A stretch of 64,000 bases of DNA from Lachnospiraceae bacterium UBA7143 (GCA_002491905.1 DKWV01000011.1:193144-257143); one strand, 5' to 3'. Counted from the stretch's first letter, positions 34,149 through 43,165 are shown. The notes: generated from the letters alone by a model not told the origin. Program-made: numbers and translations.

Positions 34149-34853
34149 ATGGATATGGAAATAAAAGAAAATCTGAACATGGTAGAGACGCGTATCAGGG
34201 ATGCCTGCAGTTCCTGTGGCAGGGCGGCGGATGAGGTGAAGCTGATTGCGGTGAGCAAGACGAAGCCGGTTTCCGCACTTGAGGAGGCGTATGATTACGG
34301 CTGCCGTGATTTTGGGGAAAATAAAGTGCAGGAGCTTGTGGACAAGTATGAAGTCATGCCGAAGGACATCCGCTGGCATATGATCGGGCATCTGCAGCGC
34401 AATAAGGTGAAATATATTGTGGACAAGGTTTTCCTGATTCACAGTGTGGATTCCCTCCGCCTCGCGCAGGAGATTGAGAAGGAAGCGGCGAAAAAGGATA
34501 TAAACGTCAATATCCTCGTGGAAGTGAACGTGGCGGGGGAGGAGAGCAAGTTCGGCACGACGGCCGGGGAGGCGGTTTCTCTTGTGGAGCAGATTGCGAA
34601 ATTACCCCATGTCAGGGTCAGAGGATTGATGACCATAGCGCCCTATGTAGAGGATCCGGAAGAAAACAGACGATATTTTGCAAAATTAAAGCAAATTTAT
34701 GTTGACATAATACATAAAAACATTGATAATGTTTTTATGGAGGAACTTTCAATGGGCATGACCGGAGATTACGAAGTCGCGATAACAGAGGGCGCGACCT
34801 ATGTCAGAGTCGGTACGGGCATATTTGGAGAAAGAGAATACGCGTTAATTTAG
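34149..34853 (+). CDS. YggS-family PLP homeostasis protein
   Basis: 234 residues, the usual length for this alanine-racemase-like single-domain family, which binds pyridoxal phosphate and maintains B6 and amino-acid homeostasis without a proven catalytic activity. The PLP lysine is in LIAVSKTKP; DFGENKVQELVDK, WHMIGHLQRNKVKYI and FGTTAGEA follow, and the C-terminal SMGMTGDYEVAI is typical. It is followed by sepF, the same pairing as ylmE-ylmF in Bacillus. ATG 34149 or ATG 34155 may be used; AGGGG lies just upstream. Confidence 0.93.
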   Translation: MDMEIKENLNMVETRIRDACSSCGRAADEVKLIAVSKTKPVSALEEAYDYGCRDFGENKVQELVDKYEVMPKDIRWHMIGHLQRNKVKYIVDKVFLIHSVDSLRLAQEIEKEAAKKDINVNILVEVNVAGEESKFGTTAGEAVSLVEQIAKLPHVRVRGLMTIAPYVEDPEENRRYFAKLKQIYVDIIHKNIDNVFMEELSMGMTGDYEVAITEGATYVRVGTGIFGEREYALI

Positions 34854-34864
34854 TATACATAAGA

Positions 34865-34890
34865 TGCGTATAAGCATCTGCTTATACGCA
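34865..34890. repeat. Perfect palindrome of the AATAAGCAGA-related element
   Basis: TGCGTATAAGC (34865-34875) and GCTTATACGCA (34880-34890) are perfect inverted copies around a four-base loop, between yggS and sepF. There is no T-run after it, so it is not a standard terminator. It shares the GCG-ATAAGC core with other repeats in the window. Confidence 0.6.
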
Positions 34891-34924
34891 GCCGAAAAGT
34901 CAGATTGTATGGAGGATTTTACAG

Positions 34925-35419
34925 ATGGGTGTTATGGACAAGTTTATCAGCGCCATGAAATTGAGCGAGGAAGAGGATGACGGATACTACGACGATGATT
35001 TTTATGATGATGAGCCGGAACCGATGCGCAAACCCGCTTCCGGCAAGGATACAGACAATGCGGAGGAAGATAAAGTCAGAAAGGCCATGCCAAAGGTAAC
35101 GCCTCTCAGACAGACGAAAAAGATGGGTTCCGGCATGGAGGTATGTGTGATAAAGCCGACCACAGTAGAAGATGCGAGAGAGATTACGGAAACGCTTCTG
35201 GCAAATCGGACGGTGGTCTTAAATCTGGAGGGGCTGGATGTGGATATCGCCCAGCGGATTATCGACTTCACTTCGGGTTCCTGCTTCGCGATTTCGGGCA
35301 ATCTGCAGAAGATATCCCACTACATTTTCATTATCACGCCGGCCAGCGTTGACATTTCCGGCGACTTTCAGGATATCCTGTCAGGTTCCTTCGATGTGCC
35401 GATCGATAAGAGGTATTAA
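34925..35419 (+). CDS. sepF: Cell division protein SepF
   Basis: 164 residues. SepF binds FtsZ and tethers it to the membrane. An N-terminal membrane-binding helix (MGVMDKFISAMKL), an acidic linker (EEEDDGYYDDDFYDDEPE), and the C-terminal SepF domain (VIKPTTVEDAREITETLL, VVLNLEGLDVDIAQRIIDFTSG) are all visible. TGGAGG precedes the ATG. It follows yggS and is closed by a terminator. Confidence 0.96.
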   Translation: MGVMDKFISAMKLSEEEDDGYYDDDFYDDEPEPMRKPASGKDTDNAEEDKVRKAMPKVTPLRQTKKMGSGMEVCVIKPTTVEDAREITETLLANRTVVLNLEGLDVDIAQRIIDFTSGSCFAISGNLQKISHYIFIITPASVDISGDFQDILSGSFDVPIDKRY

Positions 35420-35421
35420 GA

Positions 35422-35450
35422 AATCGAGTGCATAACGCACTCGATTCTTT
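35422..35450 (+). terminator. Intrinsic terminator after sepF
   Basis: AATCGAGTGC (35422-35431) and GCACTCGATT (35437-35446) form a perfect ten-base stem with a five-base loop, followed by CTTTT. Confidence 0.85.
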
Positions 35451-35453
35451 TAC

Positions 35454-35474
35454 GCGCATAAGCAGAGGCAGAAG
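35454..35474. repeat. Single copy of the AATAAGCAGA element
   Basis: GCGCATAAGCAGAGGCAGAA is a half-copy of the element also found at 7004, 34865 and 40531. It lies between the sepF terminator and aroB. Confidence 0.5.
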
Positions 35475-35513
35475 AACGCAGCGGAATAAGACCAGATAAG
35501 GAGAACACATATT

Positions 35514-36623
35514 ATGGCGAACCGAATGACAATAAACTACGAGAAAAAGCCCTGCTATGACATTGTTTTTGTTGGGGATTTTGGCCTGCTTGCGGAGGAA
35601 CTGGCGGATTTCGGCGTGTCGGAGCGGAAGGTGGCCGTGATCTGTGACAGCAATACAAAGAGGCTGTTTGGGGAAGAGGTCACCAAAATACTTGAAACAT
35701 GCTGCAAAAAGGTGATTGTACATGCCTTTCCCGCGGGGGAGGCAAACAAGACGCTGGACACGGTGAAGGAAATCTACAGGCGGCTGATAGAGGAAAAGTT
35801 TGACAGAAAAGATCTGCTTGTGGCGCTTGGCGGCGGCGTGGTGGGGGACGTGACAGGCTATGCGGCGGCGACCTATCTGCGGGGCATTGATTTTATCCAG
35901 ATTCCCACCACACTGATCGCCCAGTCGGACAGCAGCATCGGGGGCAAGACCGGTGTGGATTTTGACGGTTTTAAGAACATGGTGGGAGCCTTCTATATGC
36001 CGAAGCTGGTTTACATGAATGTGGGGGCGCTTAAAAGTCTGGATGACAGGCAGTTTTATGCGGGCTTTGCGGAGGTGATGAAGCACGGCTTGATTAAGGA
36101 CGCTATTTTTTATGAGTGGCTGCTTGACCATATGTATGAGATTCATGACAGGGATATGGAAGTGCTTCTCGAAATGGTGATGCGAAGCTGCGGCATCAAG
36201 AAGCTTGTGGTGGAGAAGGACCCGAAGGAGCAGGGGGACCGCGCGCTTCTCAACTTTGGACACACCATTGGCCACGCCATAGAGAAGGCGAAGCATTTCG
36301 AGATGCTGCACGGGGAATGCATCTCCCTCGGCATGGTGGCGGCGGCTTATATTTCGTGGAAGCGTGAAAATATTTCTATGGAAGAATATTATGAGGTGCG
36401 TGACATGTTCGTGCCCTTTCAGCTGCCGATCAGCGTCGACGGCATAGAGCCGGAGGAAATCCTTGCGCTGACCAAGTCGGATAAAAAAATGGAGGCCGGG
36501 CAGATCAAGTTCGTACTGCTTAAAAAGGCGGGTAAGGCTTATGTGGACAGGACCGTCACCGATGCGGAAATTCTGGAGGCAGTGAAAGAAATCTGTTTTA
36601 GCGATGAGGATATGCGGGAATGA
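35514..36623 (+). CDS. aroB: 3-dehydroquinate synthase
   Basis: 369 residues. AroB converts DAHP to 3-dehydroquinate in the shikimate pathway, using NAD and a divalent metal. Motifs are LVALGGGVVGDVTGYAAA, FIQIPTTLIAQSDSSIGGKT and the metal-binding FGHTIGHAIEKAKH. ATAAGGAG precedes the ATG. No other shikimate genes are adjacent. It overlaps lspA by four bases (ATGA). Confidence 0.96.
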   Translation: MANRMTINYEKKPCYDIVFVGDFGLLAEELADFGVSERKVAVICDSNTKRLFGEEVTKILETCCKKVIVHAFPAGEANKTLDTVKEIYRRLIEEKFDRKDLLVALGGGVVGDVTGYAAATYLRGIDFIQIPTTLIAQSDSSIGGKTGVDFDGFKNMVGAFYMPKLVYMNVGALKSLDDRQFYAGFAEVMKHGLIKDAIFYEWLLDHMYEIHDRDMEVLLEMVMRSCGIKKLVVEKDPKEQGDRALLNFGHTIGHAIEKAKHFEMLHGECISLGMVAAAYISWKRENISMEEYYEVRDMFVPFQLPISVDGIEPEEILALTKSDKKMEAGQIKFVLLKKAGKAYVDRTVTDAEILEAVKEICFSDEDMRE

Positions 36624-37147
36624 GTCTGAAAAAGAAGTTTTTTTTGTTTCTGGATCTGCTTATGATTGCCGGATTAATTGCCCTCGACCAGTATACCAAA
36701 CAGTGGGCGAAGGTTTATCTGAAGGATAAGCCTGCCTATAATCTGATCAACGGGATTCTGGAACTGAATTATCTGGAAAATCAGGGCGCGGCTTTCGGCA
36801 TGCTCCCGAACCAGAAAGTCTTTTTTATATTTGTGGCCGTGGTAATTCTATGCGTGGTGGGTTATGTGCTCATAAAAGTGCCGGACCATAAGAAGTACAC
36901 AATTCTGCATTTCCTTTTCAGCCTGATCGTGGCGGGTTCTATCGGCAACATGATAGACCGGGTGCGTTACGATTACGTGGTAGACTTCATTTATTTTGTG
37001 CGGATCAATTTCCCGATTTTCAATGTGGCGGATGTCTACGCGACAGTTTCCGCCATTGTACTGCTTTTTCTGCTCTTGTTTGTCTATAAGGAAAATGACC
37101 TGTATTTTATCAGCTTTAAACAGAAGCGGTACCGGGAACTTAAATAA
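36620..37147 (+). CDS. lspA: Lipoprotein signal peptidase LspA
   Basis: 175 residues with four membrane segments. LspA cleaves lipoprotein signal peptides after lipidation. The two catalytic aspartates are in IGNMIDRVRYDYVVDFIYF and FNVADVYATVSAI, and NQGAAFGML is the conserved loop. It would process the lipoproteins in this window, such as the carboxypeptidase, the exported CbiK and the BtuF-like protein. It overlaps aroB (ATGA) and precedes rluD, the common lspA-rluD pairing. Confidence 0.96.
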   Translation: MSLKKKFFLFLDLLMIAGLIALDQYTKQWAKVYLKDKPAYNLINGILELNYLENQGAAFGMLPNQKVFFIFVAVVILCVVGYVLIKVPDHKKYTILHFLFSLIVAGSIGNMIDRVRYDYVVDFIYFVRINFPIFNVADVYATVSAIVLLFLLLFVYKENDLYFISFKQKRYRELK

Positions 37148-37177
37148 CAACGTGAGAAGAGCAACTGGAGAATATAG

Positions 37178-38086
37178 ATGAATGATTTTAAATACCAGAT
37201 CGGGGTTGGGGAGGACGAGGAACGTCTCGATAAGTGGTTAAGCGGTGCGATTCCGGCGCTTTCCCGTTCTTATATTCAGAAGTGCATCAGGGAAGGACAG
37301 GCGTTTGTGAACGGGACGCCCTGTAAAGCCAATTACCGGCTGCGTGTGGACGACGAGGTGTCGTTTCAGATTCCTGATGCAGTGGAGCCTTCTGTGGAGC
37401 CGGAAAACATTCCGCTCTCCGTACTCTATGAAGACAGAGACGTACTGGTGGTGGACAAGCCGAAGGGGATGGTGGTGCATCCTGCCCCGGGGCATTACAG
37501 CGGCACGCTTGTCAACGCGGTGCTGTATCACTGCAGGGGGCAGCTTTCAGGTATCAACGGTGTGCTGCGGCCGGGGATTGTCCATCGGATAGACCGGGAC
37601 ACAACGGGATCGCTCATTGTATGTAAAAACGACAGTGCACATAAGAACATTGCGGCCCAGCTGAAAGCACATTCCCTGAACAGAAGCTACCGGGCCATTG
37701 TACACGGCGCAGTCAGGGAGGATGAAGGCGTTGTCCGGGCGCCCATCGGCAGGGATGAGCGGGACAGGAAACGGATGGCCGTCAATGAGAAAAATGGTAA
37801 GGAAGCGGTCACGCATTACAGGGTACTGGAGCGCTTCCGGGAGTATACATATATAGAATGCAGGCTGGAAACGGGACGGACGCATCAGATCCGGGTACAT
37901 ATGACATCCATCGGGCATCCGCTTCTTGGGGATGAGATTTACGGCCCGAGAAAGACGGCGTTCCATCTGGAGGGACAGACCCTGCATGCGTATTGTCTGG
38001 GATTTATACATCCCGTAAACGGGGAGTATATCGAAGTGACGGCGCCCCTTCCGGCCTATTTTGCACATCTTCTGGAGATCTTATAA
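37178..38086 (+). CDS. rluD: RluA/RluD-family 23S rRNA pseudouridine synthase
   Basis: 302 residues with an N-terminal S4 RNA-binding domain (RLDKWLSGAIPALSRSYIQK) and a pseudouridine synthase domain with the catalytic aspartate in IVHRIDRDTTGSLIV. Later blocks GRTHQIRVHM and HPLLGDEIYG are diagnostic. The exact uridine targets within the RluA/C/D families cannot be assigned from sequence alone. It lies 30 bases after lspA. Confidence 0.93.
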   Translation: MNDFKYQIGVGEDEERLDKWLSGAIPALSRSYIQKCIREGQAFVNGTPCKANYRLRVDDEVSFQIPDAVEPSVEPENIPLSVLYEDRDVLVVDKPKGMVVHPAPGHYSGTLVNAVLYHCRGQLSGINGVLRPGIVHRIDRDTTGSLIVCKNDSAHKNIAAQLKAHSLNRSYRAIVHGAVREDEGVVRAPIGRDERDRKRMAVNEKNGKEAVTHYRVLERFREYTYIECRLETGRTHQIRVHMTSIGHPLLGDEIYGPRKTAFHLEGQTLHAYCLGFIHPVNGEYIEVTAPLPAYFAHLLEIL

Positions 38087-38215
38087 AGGGTACATTTACG
38101 CTGTACACTGGTATAATTATAAACAAACCATGAATAAACTGTTAAAATATCTTGAAATTATGGGAATAAGGTGTTACCATTTACTGTATGAGTTTTTGTT
38201 AGAATTTGAGGGATT

Positions 38216-38728
38216 ATGAAATATACGAGACAGGACATTATAGAGCTTTTGTTGAAGAGTTATGTCGCTTATTATGACATAACGGATTACGGGGCAGAAA
38301 GAAAACCGCTCCGGGCGCTGTGTGAATATTATGAACACGCAGAAAAATATATGGTTTCCAAAAAAGTTTCTCTCTGGGCTGCGGACAGCGAAGAATTTAT
38401 CTATCTTTTTGATGTGCCGCGCCTTACGCCGGAAACTTTCGAGAACTGCAAAAAAACAGCTTATGAGGATGGCATGGACCGCCTTCACATCGGTCCCGGC
38501 CATATGTATTCCTATATTACCCCCATCATAGTCTGTGACACCTGCGATGAGGAGGCCGTAAAGGCATTGAAGAAGTGTCACATTTACAAAAGTTTTCATT
38601 TTTCGCTTCACGGCTGGATGGACTTTCATGCGGCGGCGGTCATTGGGGATAGTGACCGGATTGAGAGCAACCGTGCCGGACGTTCGACAGCGAAAATTTT
38701 GAAAAAAGTGTTATATTCCAAAAAATAA
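38216..38728 (+). CDS. Conserved hypothetical protein, 170 aa
   Basis: I do not recognise the family. The protein is soluble, with an N-terminal helix (MKYTRQDIIELLLKSY), an acidic middle part, a CDTCDEEAVKALKKC stretch with three cysteines, and a C-terminal part containing SFHFSLHGWMDFHAAAVIG and a basic tail. The arrangement suggests a compact alpha/beta domain. No clear ribosome-binding sequence other than GAGGG before the ATG is seen. It is preceded by 129 bases containing a TATAAT (38112-38117) without a good -35, and is followed after 20 bases by cstA in the same direction. Confidence 0.65.
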   Translation: MKYTRQDIIELLLKSYVAYYDITDYGAERKPLRALCEYYEHAEKYMVSKKVSLWAADSEEFIYLFDVPRLTPETFENCKKTAYEDGMDRLHIGPGHMYSYITPIIVCDTCDEEAVKALKKCHIYKSFHFSLHGWMDFHAAAVIGDSDRIESNRAGRSTAKILKKVLYSKK

Positions 38729-38748
38729 GAAAGAAAGGGAGAGTTTGT

Positions 38749-40464
38749 ATGAATTCATTATTACTGTTAATCGTCTGTATTGCAATTCTCATCCTCGGTT
38801 ACATATTCTACGGCGGATGGCTTTGCAAACAGTGGGGTGTGGGTGACAGCAAGAAACCAACCCCTGCCCATGAGATGGAAGACGGTGTCGACTATGTGCC
38901 GGCTAAGGCGCCCGTGCTGATGGGCCACCACTTCTCATCCATTGCGGGAGCAGGCCCGATTACCGGCCCGATCGGAGCGGCAATGTTTGGCTGGGTTCCC
39001 GTTGTGCTCTGGATTCTGGTGGGTGGTATTTTCTTCGGCGGTGTCCATGACTTTGGCGCGCTTTTTGCATCCATCCGTCACAAAGGACAGTCTATTGGTG
39101 AGATTATTTCCACCAACATGAGTAAGAGGGCGAAGATGCTGTTTACCATCTTTGCGTATCTGACCCTGATCCTTGTGGTTGCGGCATTTGCGTCCATCGT
39201 GGCTACTACTTTCGGCGCGGTGGTGGACGATGCGGGTGCAATCGACAAGGCGGCATCTGCGACAAATGCATCTGTCGCTATGGTATCCCTGCTGTTTATC
39301 GTAATCGCTATTGTTTTCGGTTTCATGGTGTATCGCCGCAATGCTTCCATGACTGTTTCCACGATCCTTGGCGTAGTTGCCATTGCACTTTGCATGGTGA
39401 TTGGCATGAATTTCCATCCGATCTACCTGACCACCAAGGCATGGATGATTATTGTAGGTATCTATATTGCCGTCGCGTCCGTGACACCGGTATGGATCCT
39501 GTTACAGCCCCGTGATTACCTGAGTTCCTTCCTGCTTTACGCTATGCTGGCGGTAGCTCTGGTGGGTGTTATCATTTCCCATGCGGGCATGGGCGGTGCG
39601 GACGGCCTTGCGGCTTTCAACGGCTTTGCGGTTGACAACGGCAACGGTATGCAGTATCTGTTCCCTGTGCTCTTCACGACAGTTGCGTGCGGCGCGATTT
39701 CCGGTTTCCACTCTCTGGTGTCTTCCGGAACCACATCCAAGCAGCTCGACAAGGAGACGGACGCGAGACCGATCGCTTATGGCGGCATGCTCTTAGAGTG
39801 TGTGCTGGCAGTGATCACGGTATGCGCAATCAACTTCGCGTACAAGAACGGCATTACCGCAGGTGCAACGGCAATCTTTGCGGGCGGTATTTCCCAGATG
39901 TACGGCGGCATTTTCGGCGAGGGCGTAGTAAAAGTGCTGAACACTTTATTGGTGCTCACTTATTCTGCATTCTGCCTGACCTCCCTGGATACGGCAACAC
40001 GTCTGGCACGTTTCATGTTCCAGGAGTTCTTCCTTGAGCCCGGTCAGACCGTGGACGATATCAAGGATGGCTGGAAGAAGACGCTTGTGAATCCTTATGT
40101 GTCAACGATTATCACCGTTATCCTCGGCATTGCGCTCGGTATGACGGGCTACTCCAAGATCTGGGGTCTGTTTGGCGCAGCGAACCAGCTCCTTGCAGGT
40201 ATCGGTCTGCTGGCAGTTGCCACATGGCTTGGCAATGTGGGTAAGAACAACAAGATGTTCCTGTTCCCTATGGGCTTTATGATTATCGTTACGATCTGCT
40301 CACTGTGCGTGACCGTTAAGAACCAGATCGGTATCATTTCCGCAGGCGGTGCAGACTGGGGTCCTTATGCACAGGCTATTCTGGCGGTTATCCTGATTAT
40401 CCTTGCGGTTGTACTGGTAATTGAGGGTATTCAGACACTGAGTAAGCAGAAGAAGAAAGCGTAA
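38749..40464 (+). CDS. cstA: CstA-family carbon starvation/peptide or pyruvate transporter
   Basis: 571 residues, highly hydrophobic with about 16 membrane segments. The CstA signature is visible: VLMGHHFSSIAGAGPITGPI and GVHDFGALFASIRHKGQSIGEI, then SGTTSKQL and LTSLDTATRLARF. It is the short form without the long C-terminal domain of E. coli CstA. The family includes peptide transporters and pyruvate transporters, so the substrate is uncertain. AAAGGGAGAG precedes the ATG. Confidence 0.93.
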   Translation: MNSLLLLIVCIAILILGYIFYGGWLCKQWGVGDSKKPTPAHEMEDGVDYVPAKAPVLMGHHFSSIAGAGPITGPIGAAMFGWVPVVLWILVGGIFFGGVHDFGALFASIRHKGQSIGEIISTNMSKRAKMLFTIFAYLTLILVVAAFASIVATTFGAVVDDAGAIDKAASATNASVAMVSLLFIVIAIVFGFMVYRRNASMTVSTILGVVAIALCMVIGMNFHPIYLTTKAWMIIVGIYIAVASVTPVWILLQPRDYLSSFLLYAMLAVALVGVIISHAGMGGADGLAAFNGFAVDNGNGMQYLFPVLFTTVACGAISGFHSLVSSGTTSKQLDKETDARPIAYGGMLLECVLAVITVCAINFAYKNGITAGATAIFAGGISQMYGGIFGEGVVKVLNTLLVLTYSAFCLTSLDTATRLARFMFQEFFLEPGQTVDDIKDGWKKTLVNPYVSTIITVILGIALGMTGYSKIWGLFGAANQLLAGIGLLAVATWLGNVGKNNKMFLFPMGFMIIVTICSLCVTVKNQIGIISAGGADWGPYAQAILAVILIILAVVLVIEGIQTLSKQKKKA

Positions 40465-40503
40465 GACAGGTTATTTCTTCCGAAATAGACATACGAGTTG
40501 TGA

Positions 40504-40529
40504 GAGGGCAGAGGTTTCTGCCCTCTTTT
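40504..40529 (+). terminator. Intrinsic terminator after cstA
   Basis: GAGGGCAGA (40504-40512) and TCTGCCCTC (40517-40525) form a perfect nine-base stem with a four-base loop, followed by TTTT. Confidence 0.85.
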
Positions 40530-40530
40530 G

Positions 40531-40560
40531 GCGCTAATAAGCTTGAGTCTGCTTATGCGC
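40531..40560. repeat. Palindromic copy of the AATAAGCAGA element
   Basis: GCGCTAATAAGC (40531-40542) and GCTTATGCGC (40551-40560) are inverted copies with one extra base in the left arm. The reverse complement reads GCGCATAAGCAGACTCAA, the same sequence family as the repeat at 7004-7124. Confidence 0.6.
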
Positions 40561-40611
40561 AAAGAAAAAGTTCATACATTCGGCAAAATCACCGTTTTTG
40601 CTTACGTTTAC

Positions 40612-40640
40612 TTGACTTTATTGTGCAAATTATATATAAT
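40612..40640 (+). promoter_or_regulatory. Sigma-A-type promoter of the cytidylate-kinase-like gene
   Basis: TTGACT (40612-40617) and TATAAT (40635-40640) are spaced by 17 bases. The leader to the ATG at 40732 would be about 85 bases. Confidence 0.75.
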
Positions 40641-40731
40641 ATATACATCATAAATACATTTCGTGTTTTGGCACAAAGTAAGGGGAGCGGCGTGAGACAG
40701 GGGATGTAAGACAGAAAGGGGATGTATATAT

Positions 40732-41358
40732 ATGAATACGATTATTACAATAGGACGTCAGTTTGGTTCCGGCGGCCGTGAGATCGGCAAGAAGGTGGCG
40801 GAGCACTTCGGGATTAAATTTTATGATAAGGATCTTTTGACGAGGGCGGCGAAGGAGAGCGGTTTCTGCGAGGAGATGATTCAGAGCCACGATGAGCGTC
40901 CTACCAATTCTTTTCTCTACAATCTGGTGATGGATACTTATTCTTTCGGTTATAATTCTTCCTCTTTTGTGGATATGCCCATCAGCCACAAGGTATTTCT
41001 GGCGCAGTTTGACACGATTAAGAAGATTGCCAGCGAAGGGCCCTGCGTGATTGTGGGACGATGCGCGGACTATGCGCTGCACGATTACCAGAACTGCCTG
41101 AATATTTTCATCCACGGCGATGAAAAGTGCAAGGTGAAGCGTATCATGGAGCGTTTCGAAGATATCAATACCGAACAGAAAGCGCTCGATATGATGAATA
41201 AGAAGGATAAGCAGCGGCAGAGCTATTATAACTACTATTCTTCCAAGAAGTGGGGACGTGTGGACAGCTATGACCTTTCCATTAACAGCAGCATTCTGGG
41301 GATTGACGGAACGGTAAAGCTGATTGCGCAGTTTGTGGAGGATTTTGAAAACAGATGA
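40732..41358 (+). CDS. Cytidylate kinase-like family protein
   Basis: 208 residues of the cytidylate-kinase-like P-loop family (distinct from Cmk). The N-terminal TIGRQFGSGGREIGKKVAEH has a P-loop-like GSGGREIGKK segment, and DKDLLTRAAKESGF and VIVGRCADYAL follow. The family is widespread in clostridia but its substrate is not proven; phosphorylation of CMP is inferred. GAAAGGGG precedes the ATG. It has its own promoter and a terminator directly downstream. Confidence 0.88.
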   Translation: MNTIITIGRQFGSGGREIGKKVAEHFGIKFYDKDLLTRAAKESGFCEEMIQSHDERPTNSFLYNLVMDTYSFGYNSSSFVDMPISHKVFLAQFDTIKKIASEGPCVIVGRCADYALHDYQNCLNIFIHGDEKCKVKRIMERFEDINTEQKALDMMNKKDKQRQSYYNYYSSKKWGRVDSYDLSINSSILGIDGTVKLIAQFVEDFENR

Positions 41359-41364
41359 AAATGA

Positions 41365-41394
41365 GGGAGCGGATTGTGATGACCGCTCCCTTTT
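41365..41394. terminator. Bidirectional intrinsic terminator
   Basis: GGGAGCGG (41365-41372) and CCGCTCCC (41383-41390) form a perfect eight-base stem followed by TTTT, and AATGAG...CTCATT flank the stem symmetrically. It lies between convergent genes and can serve both. Confidence 0.75.
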
Positions 41395-41395
41395 C

Positions 41396-41629
41396 TCATT
41401 CATTTCGCTCTCTGTAGTCTTCTTTGCTGTTATATTTCGTCACATATGTCTGGTAGCCGCTGTGACGGTCACGCAGCTCCCGGCGGGTTTTGATGCGGTC
41501 ATAGGATTCGTGAAAATCCCTGACGGAGTTTAAATCCGCAGAACGCTTTTTCCTGCGTCTGGCTGTGTGACGCATATAGAAAAAAATAAGAACCGCAACG
41601 AGGAGTGTAAAGAGAAGTACACTGATCAT
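41396..41629 (-). CDS. Small membrane protein, 77 aa
   Basis: One N-terminal membrane helix (ISVLLFTLLVAVLIFFY), then a very basic stretch (RHTARRRKKR) and a charged cytoplasmic tail rich in Arg, Asp and Tyr. No family is recognised. It overlaps the AI-2E-type permease gene by a few bases (ATGA arrangement) and is translated directly after it, so it may be an accessory subunit. Its end abuts a bidirectional terminator. Confidence 0.6.
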   Translation of the reverse strand: MISVLLFTLLVAVLIFFYMRHTARRRKKRSADLNSVRDFHESYDRIKTRRELRDRHSGYQTYVTKYNSKEDYRERNE

Positions 41630-42945
41630 GGTGCTTCCTCCTTATCTTCTTTGGAACCATTGGGTTTGGGCTTCGCCTTGTTGGCGGTCTTTTTGCGGAC
41701 AGGCGGCACATACTCCGTAAAAGTCATGGATTCCTCTATGCGTCCGACGGTCATATAGGGACTTAAGTCTGTAGGCAGATTCTTTTTGTGTAGTACCCTG
41801 TTTACAAGGGACTTAACGCCTGCATAGAACACCGCAAAGATCGGTACGCCTACAATCATGCCAAGTACACCGAACAGGCCGCCGAAAATGGTGATCGAGA
41901 AGATCACCCAGAAGCCGGAAAGCCCTGTGGAGTCGCCCAGAATCTTCGGGCCAAGGATATTGCCGTCAAACTGCTGGATAACGATAATCAGGATGCCGAA
42001 GTAAAGCGCCTGCTTGGGATCCACCATCAGCACCAGAAGGGCACTTGGAATGCCGCCGATCCACGGGCCAAAGAAGGGAATCACATTGGTTACGCCGATA
42101 ATCACGCTCACCAGGATCGAATACGGGGTGCCAATAATGCGTGTGCAGACAAAACAGATAATTCCTATGATGATGGAGTCCACAATCTTGCCGCCGAGGA
42201 AGCCGATAAATGTGCTGTGAATAAAGCGGAAGTTGGAGACAATCTCATTGCCAGCTTCACGGTCGAAAACGGCGTAGACGATCTTTTTTGCCTGCCCGGC
42301 GAACTTTTCCTTGCTTCCAAGCAGATAGACAGAAATAATAAAGCCGATCACAAGATTCCAGAGTGCCTTAAACACACCGATCACGCTTAAGGAGACGGTT
42401 TTTAGGACTTCGTTGATATGGGGCAGGAGATTGGTGTTCACATACTCCAGCATCTTTGCGGAGTACTGGTTGATCAGCGCATTTACGGTTGCCTCCAGAT
42501 CCGGATTGTCTTTCAGCATAAGAAGCGCCCAATTCGAGAGATTGTTGACGTAAATGGGGAATTGGAAGATAATGCTTTGTATGCTGCGGACTACTTCCGG
42601 AAGAATCAGGGCAAAAAGCTCGTAGCATACGAGAATGACAATCACCAGCGTAGCCAGAATAGAGCATGCGCGCATGCGCTTTTTCACCTTCGGCGTTATG
42701 GCAATGCCTGCTTTTTTGTAGAGCGGCTTAATCAGCTTTTTTTCGATGGCATTTAGGATAGGCGTAAACAGGTAAGCCAGCACAAAACCGTCGATAATTG
42801 GCATGGCAATGGTGATAAACCTGTCTAGTCCACCCATAAAATTAGAGCGGTGGAAGAGGATATAGTAGAAGAGAATCGCTCCCGCCAGCGCCAGAAATCC
42901 TGTGATGCCCCAGTATAAATATTTTTTGTCAAATTTGAATTTCAT
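41626..42945 (-). CDS. AI-2E family transporter (PF01594-type permease)
   Basis: 439 residues with about eight membrane segments. Family features are the paired N-terminal helices, a central extracytoplasmic part, GFLGGKIVDSIIIGIICF, TNVIPFFGPWIGGIPSALL and the C-terminal FGGLFGVLGMIVGVPIFAV. A short cytoplasmic lysine-rich tail ends it. The family was named for autoinducer-2 export but many members move other substrates or sodium, so the substrate is open. It is transcribed from its own minus-strand promoter and is followed by the small membrane protein. Confidence 0.9.
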   Translation of the reverse strand: MKFKFDKKYLYWGITGFLALAGAILFYYILFHRSNFMGGLDRFITIAMPIIDGFVLAYLFTPILNAIEKKLIKPLYKKAGIAITPKVKKRMRACSILATLVIVILVCYELFALILPEVVRSIQSIIFQFPIYVNNLSNWALLMLKDNPDLEATVNALINQYSAKMLEYVNTNLLPHINEVLKTVSLSVIGVFKALWNLVIGFIISVYLLGSKEKFAGQAKKIVYAVFDREAGNEIVSNFRFIHSTFIGFLGGKIVDSIIIGIICFVCTRIIGTPYSILVSVIIGVTNVIPFFGPWIGGIPSALLVLMVDPKQALYFGILIIVIQQFDGNILGPKILGDSTGLSGFWVIFSITIFGGLFGVLGMIVGVPIFAVFYAGVKSLVNRVLHKKNLPTDLSPYMTVGRIEESMTFTEYVPPVRKKTANKAKPKPNGSKEDKEEAP

Positions 42946-43000
42946 TTACAAAACCTTTCCGATCATATAATTAAGGATAAATTTGGATTAATTCATCTTT

Positions 43001-43029
43001 ATTATAGCAATTTGGAGGTGGAGACACAA
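43001..43029 (-). promoter_or_regulatory. Sigma-A-type promoter of the AI-2E permease gene
   Basis: On the minus strand TTGTGT (43024-43029) and TATAAT (43001-43006) are spaced by 17 bases, about 60 bases upstream of the ATG. Confidence 0.6.
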
Positions 43030-43165
43030 GTTACAAATCACATGTATGCCGATTTTCATATTCTATTTGCGGTTCTTTTTGCGTAAAAAGTAGTGCAAGA
43101 GGAACAAATATTCTGTATAATATATAAAAGTTGCAAAGGAAAACGGCATAAAAGGAAATTTACAC

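Noticed and set aside
43093..43121. Possible promoter before the TtcA-like gene
   Set aside because: TATAAT is perfect but the -35 (GTGCAA) is poor; noted in the gene entry only.
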